Below are positions 39,723 to 49,786 of a stretch of DNA of 64,000 nucleotides, piece by piece (position 1 is the stretch's first letter; each line of letters begins with the position of its first letter). Where the stretch lies: positions 38,914-102,913 of the forward strand of contig NZ_JARGPK010000014.1 in NCBI RefSeq assembly GCF_029212575.1, given 5' to 3'. The position numbers and the translations under genes were made by a program. This DNA comes from Antarcticimicrobium sp. Its GTDB lineage: Bacteria; Pseudomonadota; Alphaproteobacteria; Rhodobacterales; Rhodobacteraceae. The notes beneath the pieces were generated by a model, which saw nothing but the letters and a program-made list of their open reading frames with translations, was not told the DNA's origin and searched no databases.

Positions 39723-40469
39723 TCACCGCACCGCTTCGATCGGCCCCTCGGCGCGGCCGTGGATGAACTGGTCGAGGTAGGGATCGCCGGAATGGTCCAT
39801 CTGCGCCACCGGGCCGGTCCATTTGATCACCCCGTCATGCAGCATCGCCACATTGTCGGCGATGGCGCGCACAGAGGTCATGTCATGGGTGATGGTCATC
39901 GCCGTGGCGCCCATCTCGACCACGATCTCGCGGATCAGCTCGTTGATCACGCCCGCCATGATCGGGTCGAGTCCGGTGGTGGGCTCGTCGAAAAAGATGA
40001 TCTCGGGGTCGGCGGCGATGGCGCGGGCAAGGCCGACGCGTTTCTGCATGCCGCCGGACAGCTCGGCCGGGAACAGGTCGGCGACCTCAGGCTTCAGCCC
40101 GACGCGGCGCAGTTTCTCGATGGCGATCTCGCGCGCCTCGGCCTGCGGGCGCTTCAGTGCGCCGCGCAGCAGGCGAAAGCCGACATTTTGCCACACGGGG
40201 AGCGAGTCGAACAGCGCGCCGCCCTGGAACAGCATGCCAAAGCGGGCGAGAAAGGCATCGCGGTCGCCGCTGGTGGTGTCTTTGCCATCGACCAGGATGC
40301 GGCCCGTGTCCGGCGTTACCAGTCCGAGAACGGATTTGATCGCCACGGATTTGCCGGTTCCCGAGCCGCCGATGATCACCATCGATGTGCCCTTGGGCAC
40401 GTGCAGCGTAAGCCCGCGCAAAACGCGGTTGCTGCCAAAGGCTTTATGGACGTCCTCAAACCGGATCAT
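39723..40469 (-). CDS. mlaF: phospholipid ABC transporter ATP-binding protein MlaF
   Basis: This is the ATPase of the Mla system, which moves phospholipids between the outer and inner membranes. It is 248 residues from ATG at 40469. Motifs: Walker A IGGSGTGKSV, Q-loop GMLFQGGALF, signature LSGGMQKRVGLARAI and Walker B IIFFDEPTTGLDP. The Q-loop FQGGALF and signature LSGGMQKR are characteristic of MlaF. The ATG overlaps the mlaE stop by 4 bases. mlaD and later genes are not in this window. Confidence 0.93.
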   Translation of the reverse strand: MIRFEDVHKAFGSNRVLRGLTLHVPKGTSMVIIGGSGTGKSVAIKSVLGLVTPDTGRILVDGKDTTSGDRDAFLARFGMLFQGGALFDSLPVWQNVGFRLLRGALKRPQAEAREIAIEKLRRVGLKPEVADLFPAELSGGMQKRVGLARAIAADPEIIFFDEPTTGLDPIMAGVINELIREIVVEMGATAMTITHDMTSVRAIADNVAMLHDGVIKWTGPVAQMDHSGDPYLDQFIHGRAEGPIEAVR

Positions 40470-41251
40470 ACCGAGAAAAAAGCCCCCGTGATCAGGAAAT
40501 TGGCGGCGAGGATCAGCACCGCGGCGACCTCGACGCTGGTCTTGGTGGCCGCCCCCACGCCCTGGGCGCCGCGGCCCGAATTCATGCCGTAGTAGCACCC
40601 CATCAGCGTGGCGATGCCGCCGAAGACGCAGCCCTTGACCAGCGAGGAGACCACGTCGAGCCCTTCGAGGAAATCTACCGTGTTCTTGAGATAGGCCGCC
40701 GGATTGAAACCGAGGTTCTCTGTCGCCACGATATAGCCGCCGGCGACCCCGATCACGTCGCCGACGCCCACCAGAACCGGCACTGTCAGCAGCCCGGCCA
40801 GCAGCCGCGGCGCGGTCAGGTATTTCATCGGGTGGGTCGAGAGAGTGACCAGAGCGTCGATCTGCTCGGTCACCTTCATGGTGGCCACCTCGGCTGCGAT
40901 CGAGGAGGTGACGCGCGCCGCGATCATCAGTCCCGCCATCACCGGGCCCAGCTCGCGCACCATGCCGATTGCGACGATCTGCGGCACCACTGCCTCGGCG
41001 TTGAAACGCGCGCCGCCGGAATAGATCTGAAGCGCCAGCGCGCCGCCGGTGAACAGCGCGGTCAGACCGACCACCGGCAGCGACAGCCAGCCGATGTTCA
41101 GCAGCGCATTGAACAGCTCGCGCGGGTAATAGGGCGGGCGGAAGATGTGGCTGAAAGCCGAGAGCGCATAAAGCGCCACGCGCCCGACCGAGGCCAGTGC
41201 GGCCAGCACCGTCCGGCCCAGCCGGGCGAGGGGGGTAAGCAACGCGGTCAT
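40466..41251 (-). CDS. mlaE: phospholipid ABC transporter permease MlaE
   Basis: This is the permease of the Mla lipid transport system (261 residues, about five membrane helices). Conserved segments include [26 protein letters not shown] and [16 protein letters not shown], typical of the MlaE family. It overlaps alr upstream by 4 bases and mlaF downstream by 4 bases, so alr-mlaE-mlaF form one coupled unit. Confidence 0.93.
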   Translation of the reverse strand: MTALLTPLARLGRTVLAALASVGRVALYALSAFSHIFRPPYYPRELFNALLNIGWLSLPVVGLTALFTGGALALQIYSGGARFNAEAVVPQIVAIGMVRELGPVMAGLMIAARVTSSIAAEVATMKVTEQIDALVTLSTHPMKYLTAPRLLAGLLTVPVLVGVGDVIGVAGGYIVATENLGFNPAAYLKNTVDFLEGLDVVSSLVKGCVFGGIATLMGCYYGMNSGRGAQGVGAATKTSVEVAAVLILAANFLITGAFFSV

Positions 41252-42285
41252 GTCAGGTAGCTGCGCGCATAACGCGCGCCCAGCGATGTCAGGATCTCGT
41301 ATCCGATGGTGCCGGCGGCGTCGGCCAGATCGTCAACGCCCTGGTGCGGGCCAAGGATGCTCAGGGCCTCCGGGGCTGCGTCCCCCAGCCCGGTGATGTC
41401 CACCCCGATCAGGTCCATCGAGATGCGCCCGGCCAACGGGCAGCGGGTATCCCCGTGCCAAAGGTCCAGGTTGGGGGCCATGGCGCGAAACAGCCCGTCG
41501 GCATAGCCCGCCGCGACAGTGGCGATGCGCGCGGGGCGCTGAGCGGTCCAGGTGTTGCCGTAGCCCACGGTTTCGCCCGGCAGGATCTCGCGCGTCTGGA
41601 TGACAGGCAAGTCGAGCGCGACCACCGGGCGCGCGTCCTCGAACGGGCGGCCGCCGTAAAGGCCCACGCCGGGGCGAGTAAGGTCGAAATGATAATCCGC
41701 GCCCAGCAGCGTGCCCCCCGTGGCCGAGAGCGAGCGGGAGATGCCCAGCCCGTCGGTCATCTCGCGGAAACAGCGCAACTGTTTCGCATTCATGAAATGG
41801 CCCGGCTCGTCGGCGCAGGCCAGATGCGACATCAGCAGCACCGGAATCTGCTGCAGCACCGGATCGCGCAGGGCGGCCCATTCGGCGGGCTCCATGCCCA
41901 GCCGATTCATCCCGGTATCCAGCTGGATGCCGAAGGGCTGGCGCGGCAGGGTTTCGAAATGGCGCAGCACCTGATCGACCGAGTTCAGCATCGGCGTCAG
42001 GTCGTTGTCGCGGATCAGGTCGGCATCGCCTGCCATGTGGCCGGAAAACACCCCGATCATCGGCCCGGGCCCCAGGGCCGCGCGCAGTTCTGCTCCCTCT
42101 TCGGCGGCGGCGACGAAGAACCGGCGCGCCCCGGCCTGCGCCAGGGTGTGGGCCACGGGACTGACGCCCAGCCCATAGCCGTCGGCCTTGACCACGGCGG
42201 CGGTTTCCACCGTGTTGATGGCGTCCAGCGCCCGCCAGTTCGCGGCGAGGGCCTCAAGATCGATGGTCAGGCGTCCGGTGCTCAT
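41248..42285 (-). CDS. alr: alanine racemase
   Basis: This PLP enzyme makes D-alanine for peptidoglycan, 345 residues. The PLP lysine is K33 in [10 protein letters not shown]. The second catalytic Tyr is likely in ETVGYGNTW, and [13 protein letters not shown] carries the conserved C-terminal motif. It leads a coupled group with mlaE and mlaF, linking cell-wall precursor and membrane-lipid functions. Confidence 0.95.
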   Translation of the reverse strand: MSTGRLTIDLEALAANWRALDAINTVETAAVVKADGYGLGVSPVAHTLAQAGARRFFVAAAEEGAELRAALGPGPMIGVFSGHMAGDADLIRDNDLTPMLNSVDQVLRHFETLPRQPFGIQLDTGMNRLGMEPAEWAALRDPVLQQIPVLLMSHLACADEPGHFMNAKQLRCFREMTDGLGISRSLSATGGTLLGADYHFDLTRPGVGLYGGRPFEDARPVVALDLPVIQTREILPGETVGYGNTWTAQRPARIATVAAGYADGLFRAMAPNLDLWHGDTRCPLAGRISMDLIGVDITGLGDAAPEALSILGPHQGVDDLADAAGTIGYEILTSLGARYARSYLT

Positions 42286-42365
42286 GGGCCGTTCATGACA
42301 TGGGGGCGCGGGGCGTCAAGGGTAAAACCGCCACGACCGCGCGCGCGGTCTGGTAGGCGCGGAAA

Positions 42366-42797
42366 TCAGGCGGTCGGGCGGGGCGTGGAGTGCCACCAGA
42401 TGCGCACCTCGCGCGCCAGACCGGAGGGGTCGAACTCGCCCACCAGCATGCCGTCAAGTTCCATCCGGGGTAGCGGATCGCCCGGCTTGCGGTCGGGCAG
42501 ACCAGTGCCTGTGGACTTGGCCCAGATCGCGAAAAGCTCCTCCGAGGCGACCTGATAGGTCACATTCCAATGCGCGATGCCGCCGGCCGTCGTTTCGCCC
42601 AGTACCTCGTAGCGCAGCGCGATGTCCTGCTGCAGCTTGATCCTGTCCCAGTAGGCGGCCAATGCCTCGGGGCCCTGCTGCACCTGGAACGGCGTGTTGT
42701 GATACCGCCCCCCGGGCGCGAACAGCGCGGCGAACCCTTGCGAATCCTGCCCCTCCCAGACGCGCTTGTAGGCGGCCATGAAATCGTGGATCGGCAT
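42366..42797 (-). CDS. NTF2-like/SnoaL-type protein
   Basis: This encodes 143 residues of the NTF2-like fold: N-terminal helices (FMAAYKRVWEGQDSQGFAALF), then strands including FQVQQGPEALAAYWDRIK, IAHWNVTYQV and GEFDPSGLAREVRIWWHS. Several Trp and Tyr residues could line a ligand pocket. It begins 3 bases after dnaB on the same strand. No specific activity can be named. Confidence 0.78.
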   Translation of the reverse strand: MPIHDFMAAYKRVWEGQDSQGFAALFAPGGRYHNTPFQVQQGPEALAAYWDRIKLQQDIALRYEVLGETTAGGIAHWNVTYQVASEELFAIWAKSTGTGLPDRKPGDPLPRMELDGMLVGEFDPSGLAREVRIWWHSTPRPTA

Positions 42798-42800
42798 CGC

Positions 42801-44288
42801 TCAGAACTCCTGCACGCGGTCTTGTTGCCAGGCCTTGGCCAGGTTGCCAAAGCGGGTGAATTGCGCCTCGAAGGACAGCTCGATCGTGCCGATGGGGCCG
42901 TGGCGCTGCTTGCCGATGATCACCTCGGCCTTGCCGTGCAGGCGCTCCATCTCCTCGATCCAGCCGGCCATCGCCTCGACGTTGTCCTCGCCGGGCTTCT
43001 CGCGTTCCTTGTAGTACTCGCCGCGATAGACGAACATCACCACGTCGGCGTCCTGCTCGATCGAACCGGATTCGCGCAGGTCCGAGAGCTGCGGGCGCGT
43101 GTCATCGCGGCTTTCCACCTGGCGCGACAGCTGCGACAGGGCGATGACGGGGATGTCCAGCTCCTTTGCGATGGCTTTCAGACCCATCGAAATCTCGCCG
43201 ATCTCCTGCACCCGGTTGTCCGAGGTGCCGCGCACAAGCTGGAGATAGTCGACGATCAGCAGATCGAGCCCGTGGGTCCGTTTCAGCCTTCGGGCGCGGG
43301 CGGCCAGCTGGGCGATCGGGATGGCGGCGGTATCGTCGATATAGAGCGGGCAGGCCTCCAGCGCCTTGGCCGCATCGACGAAGCGGCGGAATTCCCCCTC
43401 GGTCATGTCGCCCTGCCGGATCTTGTGGCTGGAGATTTCCGAGGCCTCGGCCAGGATCCGCCCGGCCAGCTGTTCGGCGCTCATCTCCAGCGAATAAAAG
43501 CCGACGACGCCGCCCTCGACCGCGCCCTCGGTGCCATCGGGCAGGGTGCCACGCTTGTAGGACTTGGCGACGTTGAAGGCGATGTTGGTGGCCAGCGAGG
43601 TCTTGCCCATCGACGGGCGGCCGGCAAGAATCAGAAGGTCGGATTTGTGCAGCCCGCCCAGCTTGTGATCCAGATCGTTCAGCCCGGTGGCGATCCCCGC
43701 CAGCCCGCCTTCGCGCTGATAGGCGGCATTGGCGACGTTGACGGCGTCGGTCACCGCACGCAGAAAGCTTTGAAATCCGCTTTCGGACTGGCCCTGTTCG
43801 GCAAGGTTGTAAAGCTGCTGTTCGGCTTCGACGATCTGCTGCTTCGGACCGCTGGCAACATCGACGCGGGCGGCCTTGTCGGAAATCGACTTGCCCAGCC
43901 CGATCAACTCGCGCCGGATAGCAAGGTCATAGATCATCTCGGCATAGTCGCGCACCGCAAAGGCGCTGATCGCCGCCCCGGCCAGCCGCGCGAGGTAGGC
44001 CGGGCCGCCCAACTCCTTGAGGCCCTCGTCATGTTCCAGAAACGCCTTGAGCGTGACCGGAGAGGCCAGCGCATTCTTGGCGATGCGCGCGGCGGCCACC
44101 TCGTATATGCGGGCGTGAACCGGGTCATAGAAATGCTGCGAGCCGATGACGCTCGCAACTCGGTCGTAGACGTCGTTGTTGGTCAGGATCGCGCCGAGGA
44201 GTTGCTGTTCCGCCTCGATGGAGTGCGGCATGGTCTCCGCGTCCTGGGTCTCGGGCGTGGCCGGATTGACCGCTGTGATCTCGTTCAT
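42801..44288 (-). CDS. dnaB: replicative DNA helicase DnaB
   Basis: This is the hexameric helicase that unwinds DNA at replication forks, 495 residues. The N-terminal interaction domain begins PHSIEAEQQLLGAIL. The RecA-like domain has Walker A AGRPSMGKTS and the DnaB segments GFYSLEMSAEQLAGRILAE and LDLLIVDYLQL. The C-terminus contains RHGPIGTIELSFEAQFTRF. The upstream 271 bases carry an inverted repeat with DnaA-box-like halves. Confidence 0.96.
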   Translation of the reverse strand: MNEITAVNPATPETQDAETMPHSIEAEQQLLGAILTNNDVYDRVASVIGSQHFYDPVHARIYEVAAARIAKNALASPVTLKAFLEHDEGLKELGGPAYLARLAGAAISAFAVRDYAEMIYDLAIRRELIGLGKSISDKAARVDVASGPKQQIVEAEQQLYNLAEQGQSESGFQSFLRAVTDAVNVANAAYQREGGLAGIATGLNDLDHKLGGLHKSDLLILAGRPSMGKTSLATNIAFNVAKSYKRGTLPDGTEGAVEGGVVGFYSLEMSAEQLAGRILAEASEISSHKIRQGDMTEGEFRRFVDAAKALEACPLYIDDTAAIPIAQLAARARRLKRTHGLDLLIVDYLQLVRGTSDNRVQEIGEISMGLKAIAKELDIPVIALSQLSRQVESRDDTRPQLSDLRESGSIEQDADVVMFVYRGEYYKEREKPGEDNVEAMAGWIEEMERLHGKAEVIIGKQRHGPIGTIELSFEAQFTRFGNLAKAWQQDRVQEF

Positions 44289-44559
44289 CTCTGTCCCGTT
44301 CTGCCTGTCTGCCGCGTCTGGCTGCGCGGTCGTTGTCCGGTCTGGCGCCGGTTTGGCCCTTGTACCGAAACCGGGCCCGAAACCCTACAGGGAAATCTCT
44401 GTGGGGAACCCGGTGGATAAGCCTGTGGGGCTCTGCCCGCTTCCGATCATCATTCGAGATAGGGTAGCATAGTTCACGCTAACCGCGAAATGTTGCGGTC
44501 ACATTGTGATTCTGTGGACAATACATCCACAGGTCGCCTTGCCCGAACAATGCGGAAGG
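44289..44559. other. dnaB upstream region with DnaA-box-like motifs
   Basis: This 271-base gap between dnaB and pyrE (both minus) has no supported gene. GGTGGATAA at 44412-44420 and TGTGGACAA at 44513-44521 each differ from the DnaA-box complement TGTGGATAA by one base. CTGTGGA-N7-TCCACAG (44512-44532) is a perfect 7-base inverted repeat. The dnaB promoter should lie here. Confidence 0.5.
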
Positions 44560-45237
44560 TCAGGATTTGTGGCGTTCCTGCCAGCCGCGCGGGTCATTGA
44601 GGAACTGCTCGACCCCGCGCAGGGTATCGCGGCTGAAGGCCCCCGAATCCTTGGCCTCGGCCAGCACGTCCCACCAGGTGCACAGGTGGTGCAGGCTGAC
44701 CCCGTGATCGCCCAGCGTCTTCTCGGTCTCCGGGAAGATCCCGTAGTAGAAGATCACCGCCGTGTGGGCGCAGGTCGCGCCGGTGGCGCGAATCGCATCG
44801 ACGAACGACAGCTTTGAGCCGCCATCGGTGGTCAGATCCTCGACCAGCAGAACCCGCTGCCCCTCGTGCATCGCGCCCTCGATCCGGGCGTTGCGGCCGT
44901 AGCCCTTGGGTTTTTTCCGCACATAGGTCATCGGCAGGCCCATCCGCTCGGCCACCAGCGCGGCAAAGGGGATGCCGGCGGTCTCGCCGCCGGCGATGTT
45001 GTCAAAGGCCTCGAAGCCGGCGTTGCGCATCACGGTGACGGTCAGGAAATCCATCAGGGTGGAGCGGATGCGTGGATATGAGATCAGCTTGCGGCAGTCG
45101 ATGTAGGTCGGGCTGGGCAACCCGCTGGCCAGCGTGAAGGGCTGTTCGGCGTTCAGGTGCACCGCCTCGATTTCCAACAGCATCCGCGCGGTCAGGCGCG
45201 CCATCTCTTGCGGCAAGGGATAGGAGGAGGGGATCAT
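44560..45237 (-). CDS. pyrE: orotate phosphoribosyltransferase
   Basis: This converts orotate and PRPP to orotidine 5'-phosphate in pyrimidine synthesis, 225 residues. The PRPP-binding motif is [14 protein letters not shown], with [18 protein letters not shown] in the flexible catalytic loop and [14 protein letters not shown] near the N-terminus. pyrC, the preceding pathway gene, lies about 1.8 kb upstream on the same strand with an RTX gene between them. The leader holds a terminator-like hairpin. Confidence 0.95.
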   Translation of the reverse strand: MIPSSYPLPQEMARLTARMLLEIEAVHLNAEQPFTLASGLPSPTYIDCRKLISYPRIRSTLMDFLTVTVMRNAGFEAFDNIAGGETAGIPFAALVAERMGLPMTYVRKKPKGYGRNARIEGAMHEGQRVLLVEDLTTDGGSKLSFVDAIRATGATCAHTAVIFYYGIFPETEKTLGDHGVSLHHLCTWWDVLAEAKDSGAFSRDTLRGVEQFLNDPRGWQERHKS

Positions 45238-45289
45238 CGCGGCACTCCGTTCGGGCGGCAGGGTTTCGGCGGGCTTACCGGAGGCCCGG

Positions 45290-45311
45290 AAAAAAGAAAA
45301 GCCCGCCGGGC
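45290..45311 (-). terminator. terminator of the RTX gene, in the pyrE leader
   Basis: On the minus strand GCCC-GGC-GGGC is followed by TTTTCTTTTTT, about 40 bases past the RTX stop and 53 bases before pyrE. The stem is short (4 pairs). CGGCGGGC here can also pair with GCCCGCCG at 45267-45274, so alternative folds are possible. Confidence 0.55.
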
Positions 45312-45350
45312 GCGGGGCCGTGCGGACTTTGGGGCAGCTGACTGGGCGGC

Positions 45351-46832
45351 TCAGAACAGGAAATCGTTGGCCGCGAGGTCCGCTGCCGCGACCCCGTCCA
45401 GCGTGATCGTGTTGCCGCTGCCGTCGTCGATCACCGCATTGCCGGCGACCTCGGACAGGTGGTTGTTGCTGAGATCCTTGAAGTTCTTGATCGAGGTCAC
45501 ACCGGTGAGGTCGATCTTCTCGCCTGTGCCCTTGGTTTGGAAGTCGTGGATCGTATCGTCGCCGAACTTGCCGCTGAAGATGAAAATGTCGGTCTTGGCG
45601 CCGCCGTAGAGGTCATCGTTCCCTTTGCCGCCGTCAAGCTTGTCTTTGCCGTTGTCGCCGTTAAGGACGTCCTTGCCGTTGCCGCCATAGAGCTTGTCGT
45701 TGCCGCCGCCGCCTTGCAGAACGTCCTTGCCGCCCAGCCCCTTGAGCACGTCAGCACCGCCTTCGCCGCGAATGTCGTTCGCGGCCCCCGTGCCGGTGAT
45801 CGTGTCTTTCGAGTCGGTGCCGCGCGCGTTCTCGAAGTTCTTCAGCGTGTCGCGATCGCCGAACCCGTCGATGGCATAGCCTTTCTTGAGGTTCACGGTG
45901 ACGCCATCGGTGCCGCCATAGCTCGCATCCTTGTCATAGCGCACGGTATCCGTTCCCTTGCCGCCGCTCAGCACATCGTCGCCGGCAAGGCCGCGAATGT
46001 GATTGTCGCCCTTGTTGCCGGTGAGTTTGTCGTCGAACAGGCTGCCGCGCAGCACCTCGATGCCCTTGAACTTGTCGGTGTCGCCCCAGCCATCGGTCGC
46101 CTTGCCGGTAGCGAGATTGGCGATGACGCCGGAGGGGTCGTCCTTGTAGCTGACCTGATCGAACGTGCCTACGCCGCCCTTGTAGGTGTCGTTGCCTTCG
46201 GAGGAGATGAAATAATCGTCGCCATAGCCCCCCGACAGCACGTCCCGTCCGGCGGTGCCGGTGATGTCCTCGTCAGCGCCCAGAATGGTGGCGCTTTCGA
46301 TATCGCCCCATTCGATCAGCTTGCCTTCGCCAAAGGCGCCGGTCACCTTGTAGACGCCGGTGATGTAAGTATCGCTGTTCGCGAAGTTCTCGAACTCGGA
46401 GAGGGAGCTGAAATCCGGCAGGGGGTCGCCGTCCAGTACGAAATGATAGCGGGTGCCGTATTCGTAGCCCCCCGTCACGTTCTCGCCCTTCACCACTTCG
46501 AACTCCATTAGAACGGTGGAATGCGACACGCCGCCCATGGTCCAGTTCACGCCGATGATGTTGGAATCGATATCCGTGGTATAGGCGTCCATACCATCGA
46601 GCGAGAGCTCGTAAGTGTCGATGATGGTGTTGATATCGACCCAGACGTTGCCGTCAGCGAGGTCGACTTCGTTGATCTCGTAAATGAACCCGGCGCCGGG
46701 ATCGGCCGTGACGTTCATCGAGACGCTGGCATCGAAGCTGGTGGAGGTGTCGTCCCCGCTGTCCCAGAAATAGCGGTAGTCGTAAGAAAAACCGGCAATC
46801 GAATAATAGGTGGTGTACGCAACTGAAGACAT
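45351..46832 (-). CDS. RTX hemolysin-type calcium-binding repeat protein
   Basis: This is a probable type I secreted protein, 493 residues from ATG at 46832 with AGGCGG upstream. The first 200 residues form an acidic, aromatic-rich N-terminal region with no named domain. RTX repeats follow in two blocks (around [17 protein letters not shown] and [18 protein letters not shown]), with longer insert segments between. The C-terminus LAANDFLF resembles that of the other RTX protein in the window. No Sec signal. It sits between pyrE and pyrC on the same strand and is probably an accessory insertion. Confidence 0.87.
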   Translation of the reverse strand: MSSVAYTTYYSIAGFSYDYRYFWDSGDDTSTSFDASVSMNVTADPGAGFIYEINEVDLADGNVWVDINTIIDTYELSLDGMDAYTTDIDSNIIGVNWTMGGVSHSTVLMEFEVVKGENVTGGYEYGTRYHFVLDGDPLPDFSSLSEFENFANSDTYITGVYKVTGAFGEGKLIEWGDIESATILGADEDITGTAGRDVLSGGYGDDYFISSEGNDTYKGGVGTFDQVSYKDDPSGVIANLATGKATDGWGDTDKFKGIEVLRGSLFDDKLTGNKGDNHIRGLAGDDVLSGGKGTDTVRYDKDASYGGTDGVTVNLKKGYAIDGFGDRDTLKNFENARGTDSKDTITGTGAANDIRGEGGADVLKGLGGKDVLQGGGGNDKLYGGNGKDVLNGDNGKDKLDGGKGNDDLYGGAKTDIFIFSGKFGDDTIHDFQTKGTGEKIDLTGVTSIKNFKDLSNNHLSEVAGNAVIDDGSGNTITLDGVAAADLAANDFLF

Positions 46833-47033
46833 TTGTCCGCCTTTTTGCCAAAATAACACAAATCCGCTCACCGGAGGCGAACGGTTTCATTCGGGCGAGC
46901 CTTGAAATATTTCCGGCAATACGTCAAGGCAGGCTGTCTTGGGGGATAGGGAACAACCTCAGGGAATGCAGTGTTATCAGGAGTTCAGCCCCCAAGGCTG
47001 GCTGTCACCTGCCCCCAGAAGAAAACCTGCCGG

Positions 47034-48074
47034 TCAGGCCTCGACCACCCGCCAGTGCAGCGGAAAGCCGGGGTCGAACACGGTCACCGGGCCTTCGCCG
47101 ATTGCGATATGAGATGGATAAGAAACCGGTTCGCCCTTTTCCAACGTGATCCGGTCCTCGTTCGCGGGCAGCCGGTAAAAGGCGGGACCGTGCAGCGAGG
47201 TGAACCCCTCCAGCCGGTCCAGCGCGTCTTCGCGTTCGAACACCTCGGCCAGCACCGACATTGTGTTGGTTGCGGTGAAACAGCCGGCGCAGCCGCAGGC
47301 ACTTTGCTTGTTGGCGTCGGTATGCGGCGCGCTGTCGGTGCCAAGGAAGAAATGCGGATCGCCTGACGTGGCGGCGGCGACCAGCGCCTGGCGATGTTCC
47401 TCGCGCTTGGCCACCGGCAGGCAGTAGTAATGCGGGTGGATGCCGCCGACCAGGATGTGGTTGCGGTTGATCACCAGGTGATGCGCGGTAATGGTGCCGC
47501 CCATGTCGTCCTGCGATTTGACGTAGTCGATGCCGTCGGCGGTGGTGATATGCTCCATCACCACGCGCAGCCCCGGCGTGGCCCGGCGCACCGGGTCCAG
47601 CACGCGCTCGATGAACACCGCCTCGCGGTCGAAGATATCGACCGCCGGGTCCGTCACCTCGCCATGCACGCAGAGCGGCAGGCCGATCTCGGCCATCTGG
47701 TCCAGCACGCCTTGCACCTTGTCGAAATCCTGCACGCCGCTGGCGGAGTTGGTGGTGGCCCCCGCGGGGTAGAGCTTGACCGCCTTGACCAGCTTGCTTT
47801 CGGCCGCCGCGGCCACATCCGCCGGGTCGGTCTCTTCGGTGAGGTAGAGCGTCATCAGCGGCTCGAATGTCATACCCTCGGGCAGCGCGGCCAGGATACG
47901 GTCGCGATAACCGGCGGCCTGCGCCCCGGTCACAACCGGCGGCACCAGGTTGGGCATGATGATGGCGCGGGCGAAATGGCGCGCGGTTTCGGGCAGCACA
48001 CCGGCCAGCATCGCGCCATCGCGCAGATGCAGGTGCCAGTCGTCGGGGCGGCGGAGGGTCAGGGTTTCGGTCAT
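47034..48074 (-). CDS. pyrC: dihydroorotase
   Basis: This zinc amidohydrolase closes the pyrimidine ring, 346 residues, of the E. coli PyrC type. Metal ligands H14 and H16 lie in [10 protein letters not shown]; the carboxylated Lys is probably in [26 protein letters not shown] and [10 protein letters not shown] provide other ligands. A 201-base gap follows before the RTX gene; upstream is the unknown hydrolase-like gene on the same strand. Confidence 0.95.
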   Translation of the reverse strand: MTETLTLRRPDDWHLHLRDGAMLAGVLPETARHFARAIIMPNLVPPVVTGAQAAGYRDRILAALPEGMTFEPLMTLYLTEETDPADVAAAAESKLVKAVKLYPAGATTNSASGVQDFDKVQGVLDQMAEIGLPLCVHGEVTDPAVDIFDREAVFIERVLDPVRRATPGLRVVMEHITTADGIDYVKSQDDMGGTITAHHLVINRNHILVGGIHPHYYCLPVAKREEHRQALVAAATSGDPHFFLGTDSAPHTDANKQSACGCAGCFTATNTMSVLAEVFEREDALDRLEGFTSLHGPAFYRLPANEDRITLEKGEPVSYPSHIAIGEGPVTVFDPGFPLHWRVVEA

Positions 48075-48131
48075 GGCGGCTGCGCTAGCACAGCCGCAGG
48101 GATCGGGCCAGAGGCTTTGGCGCGCCCTGCG

Positions 48132-49139
48132 TTATTCCGCCGGCGGTGGCGGCGGGGTGAAGACGCCTTCCTGGGCCTGTTGTTCGAGCTGATCGAGCCT
48201 GCGGCGGAACCGGCGCGCCCGTATGCGCGAGGTCACGTTTCGGCACAGCAGTGTCGTCAGATAGGGCCGCTCGTTCTGGTCCAGATGCGCCATCAGGTTG
48301 CGCAGATAGGGCATGTGATCGCGTCTTGCCCGGTAGAGCGCATGGAACTTGCTCTCGGTCAGCTTGCCCGCGCCGGCAAGGGACAACAGCCGGTAGAGCA
48401 GATTCATCTCGATCAGCTGGGTCTGCAGCGCGCCCCCCATGAACGGCATCCGCAGCCGCGAGACATTGTTGCGCTCGAACAGTGTTGCATGCATCGCGTC
48501 CAGCGCCTGACGGGGATCGTAAAGCACAAAGGCGCGCTCGGCGGCGTCCAGCATGTCGGGCGCATAGCCGTACCGGTGGGAGAAATCGGTGCGCCGCATC
48601 TCGACAAAGCGGTCGTCCCATTCCGTCATCCGTGCGGCAAGGGTCGCCTGGGGCTGCACCGCGATCACGGTGGCGCCAGGCGCTGCCACCGAAAACGCCG
48701 TCGCCGCATACCCGCAGGGTCCAGCGCCGTAGAACAGGACGCGGTCGAAATCCTCGAAGAACCCGTCGTCGATCAGCTGGTCGAAAAAGCCATAGACCGC
48801 GTCATCGCGGAACCATGTGTCGCCATCGGAAATCACGCATAGATGCGACCACCCCAGGGCCTTGACCATGTCAAAGCCAAAGGGTTGCGCGGTTTCCGAC
48901 AGGGCCCGGATACCCTGCAGTGTCTCGAAGGTGACCAGCAGCGTCGGCTTCTTGTCGATGAAGGTGGCGAAATGGCGTGCGCCCAACTCCTGGGACATGC
49001 CATGCGCCTCGGCCAGCGCGACTAACGCGGCCTTCCACTCGGCCTTGTTCAGATCGGCCAGAGAGGCTTCGATCCCGGTCTCGTCGTCCGGCCGGTCGTC
49101 GCCCAAACCATCGTCGTTCAACCCGTCGTCGTCTTGCAT
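48132..49139 (-). CDS. alpha/beta-hydrolase-like protein of unknown function
   Basis: This encodes 335 residues from ATG at 49139; another ATG 15 bases upstream and a frame to 49208 are possible. The middle (VLFYGAGPCGYAATAFSVAAP, then ATVIAVQPQATLA) looks like a nucleophile-elbow region of an alpha/beta hydrolase in which the usual Ser is replaced. In Rhodobacterales, similar proteins are sometimes annotated phosphoadenosine phosphosulfate reductase, from memory; I see no PAPS-reductase motif. The N-terminus is Asp/Gly-rich. Gene context (glycosyltransferases, MAPEG) hints at an envelope or glycan role. Confidence 0.65.
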   Translation of the reverse strand: MQDDDGLNDDGLGDDRPDDETGIEASLADLNKAEWKAALVALAEAHGMSQELGARHFATFIDKKPTLLVTFETLQGIRALSETAQPFGFDMVKALGWSHLCVISDGDTWFRDDAVYGFFDQLIDDGFFEDFDRVLFYGAGPCGYAATAFSVAAPGATVIAVQPQATLAARMTEWDDRFVEMRRTDFSHRYGYAPDMLDAAERAFVLYDPRQALDAMHATLFERNNVSRLRMPFMGGALQTQLIEMNLLYRLLSLAGAGKLTESKFHALYRARRDHMPYLRNLMAHLDQNERPYLTTLLCRNVTSRIRARRFRRRLDQLEQQAQEGVFTPPPPPAE

Positions 49140-49162
49140 GGTGCCGTCCTGCATGGTGCCGT
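49133..49162. repeat. 15-base tandem repeat over the gene start
   Basis: Two adjacent 15-base copies (49133-49147 and 49148-49162) differ at one base and duplicate the start codon with its upstream context, giving MQDGTMQD in the minus-strand frame. Confidence 0.8.
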
Positions 49163-49294
49163 TCTCGGTTGCCCGGCCACGTGTCGGGCCGGTTCTGTCC
49201 GAGGTCAAGCTAGCCGGGGAATGAGGCCGAAGTTGGGAGAACCCGGGTCCGCTTCCGGGCTGTTATGTGACCGGCGCGCTTGGTCCGACGGGCC

Positions 49295-49684
49295 TCACAA
49301 CACGGCGTGGCCGATATTGGCAATCGCCGCAACCAGAAGCACGAGAAAGGTCAGCGTCGCGCCGCCGCCGCGCAGGGCCGGGGTATGGGGCAGGCGACCC
49401 ATGCCGATGCCATGCATCACCCGCGCCACCAGCAACGCGGCGCCCAGCGTGTGGGTCGCCACGGCGGGCATGCCCTGGGCCTCGCCCAGCCCGATCAGGA
49501 GCAGACCCATCGGAACATATTCGGCGAAATTGGCATGGGTGCGCATGGCGTTCTGCATCACCGGATCGCCCTTGTCGCCGCTGGCGACCTTCTGCTTCAC
49601 CCGGACCTTGACGACCCAGAGGCTGAGCGCGACGTAGAAAAGGCCCAGAAGGCCGGCGTAAAGCGCGGTGACGGCAAGAGACAT
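49295..49684 (-). CDS. MAPEG family membrane protein
   Basis: This encodes 129 residues with four membrane helices. The second-helix motif NAMRTHANFAEYVPMGLLLIG is the MAPEG signature (membrane-associated proteins in eicosanoid and glutathione metabolism), and HTLGAALLVARVMHGIGM follows. Bacterial members are often glutathione-related or of unknown substrate. It lies between the unknown hydrolase-like gene and a glycosyltransferase, on the same strand. Confidence 0.9.
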   Translation of the reverse strand: MSLAVTALYAGLLGLFYVALSLWVVKVRVKQKVASGDKGDPVMQNAMRTHANFAEYVPMGLLLIGLGEAQGMPAVATHTLGAALLVARVMHGIGMGRLPHTPALRGGGATLTFLVLLVAAIANIGHAVL

Positions 49685-49786
49685 GTTCGGATTTCCAAAT
49701 GGTTTCGCATTCTGTGCACGGCATATTTCGCCGGGACCGGAATGTGAATATGCGGTCTGCCGAGAAGGGCCACCAGGCCCGTGCCC

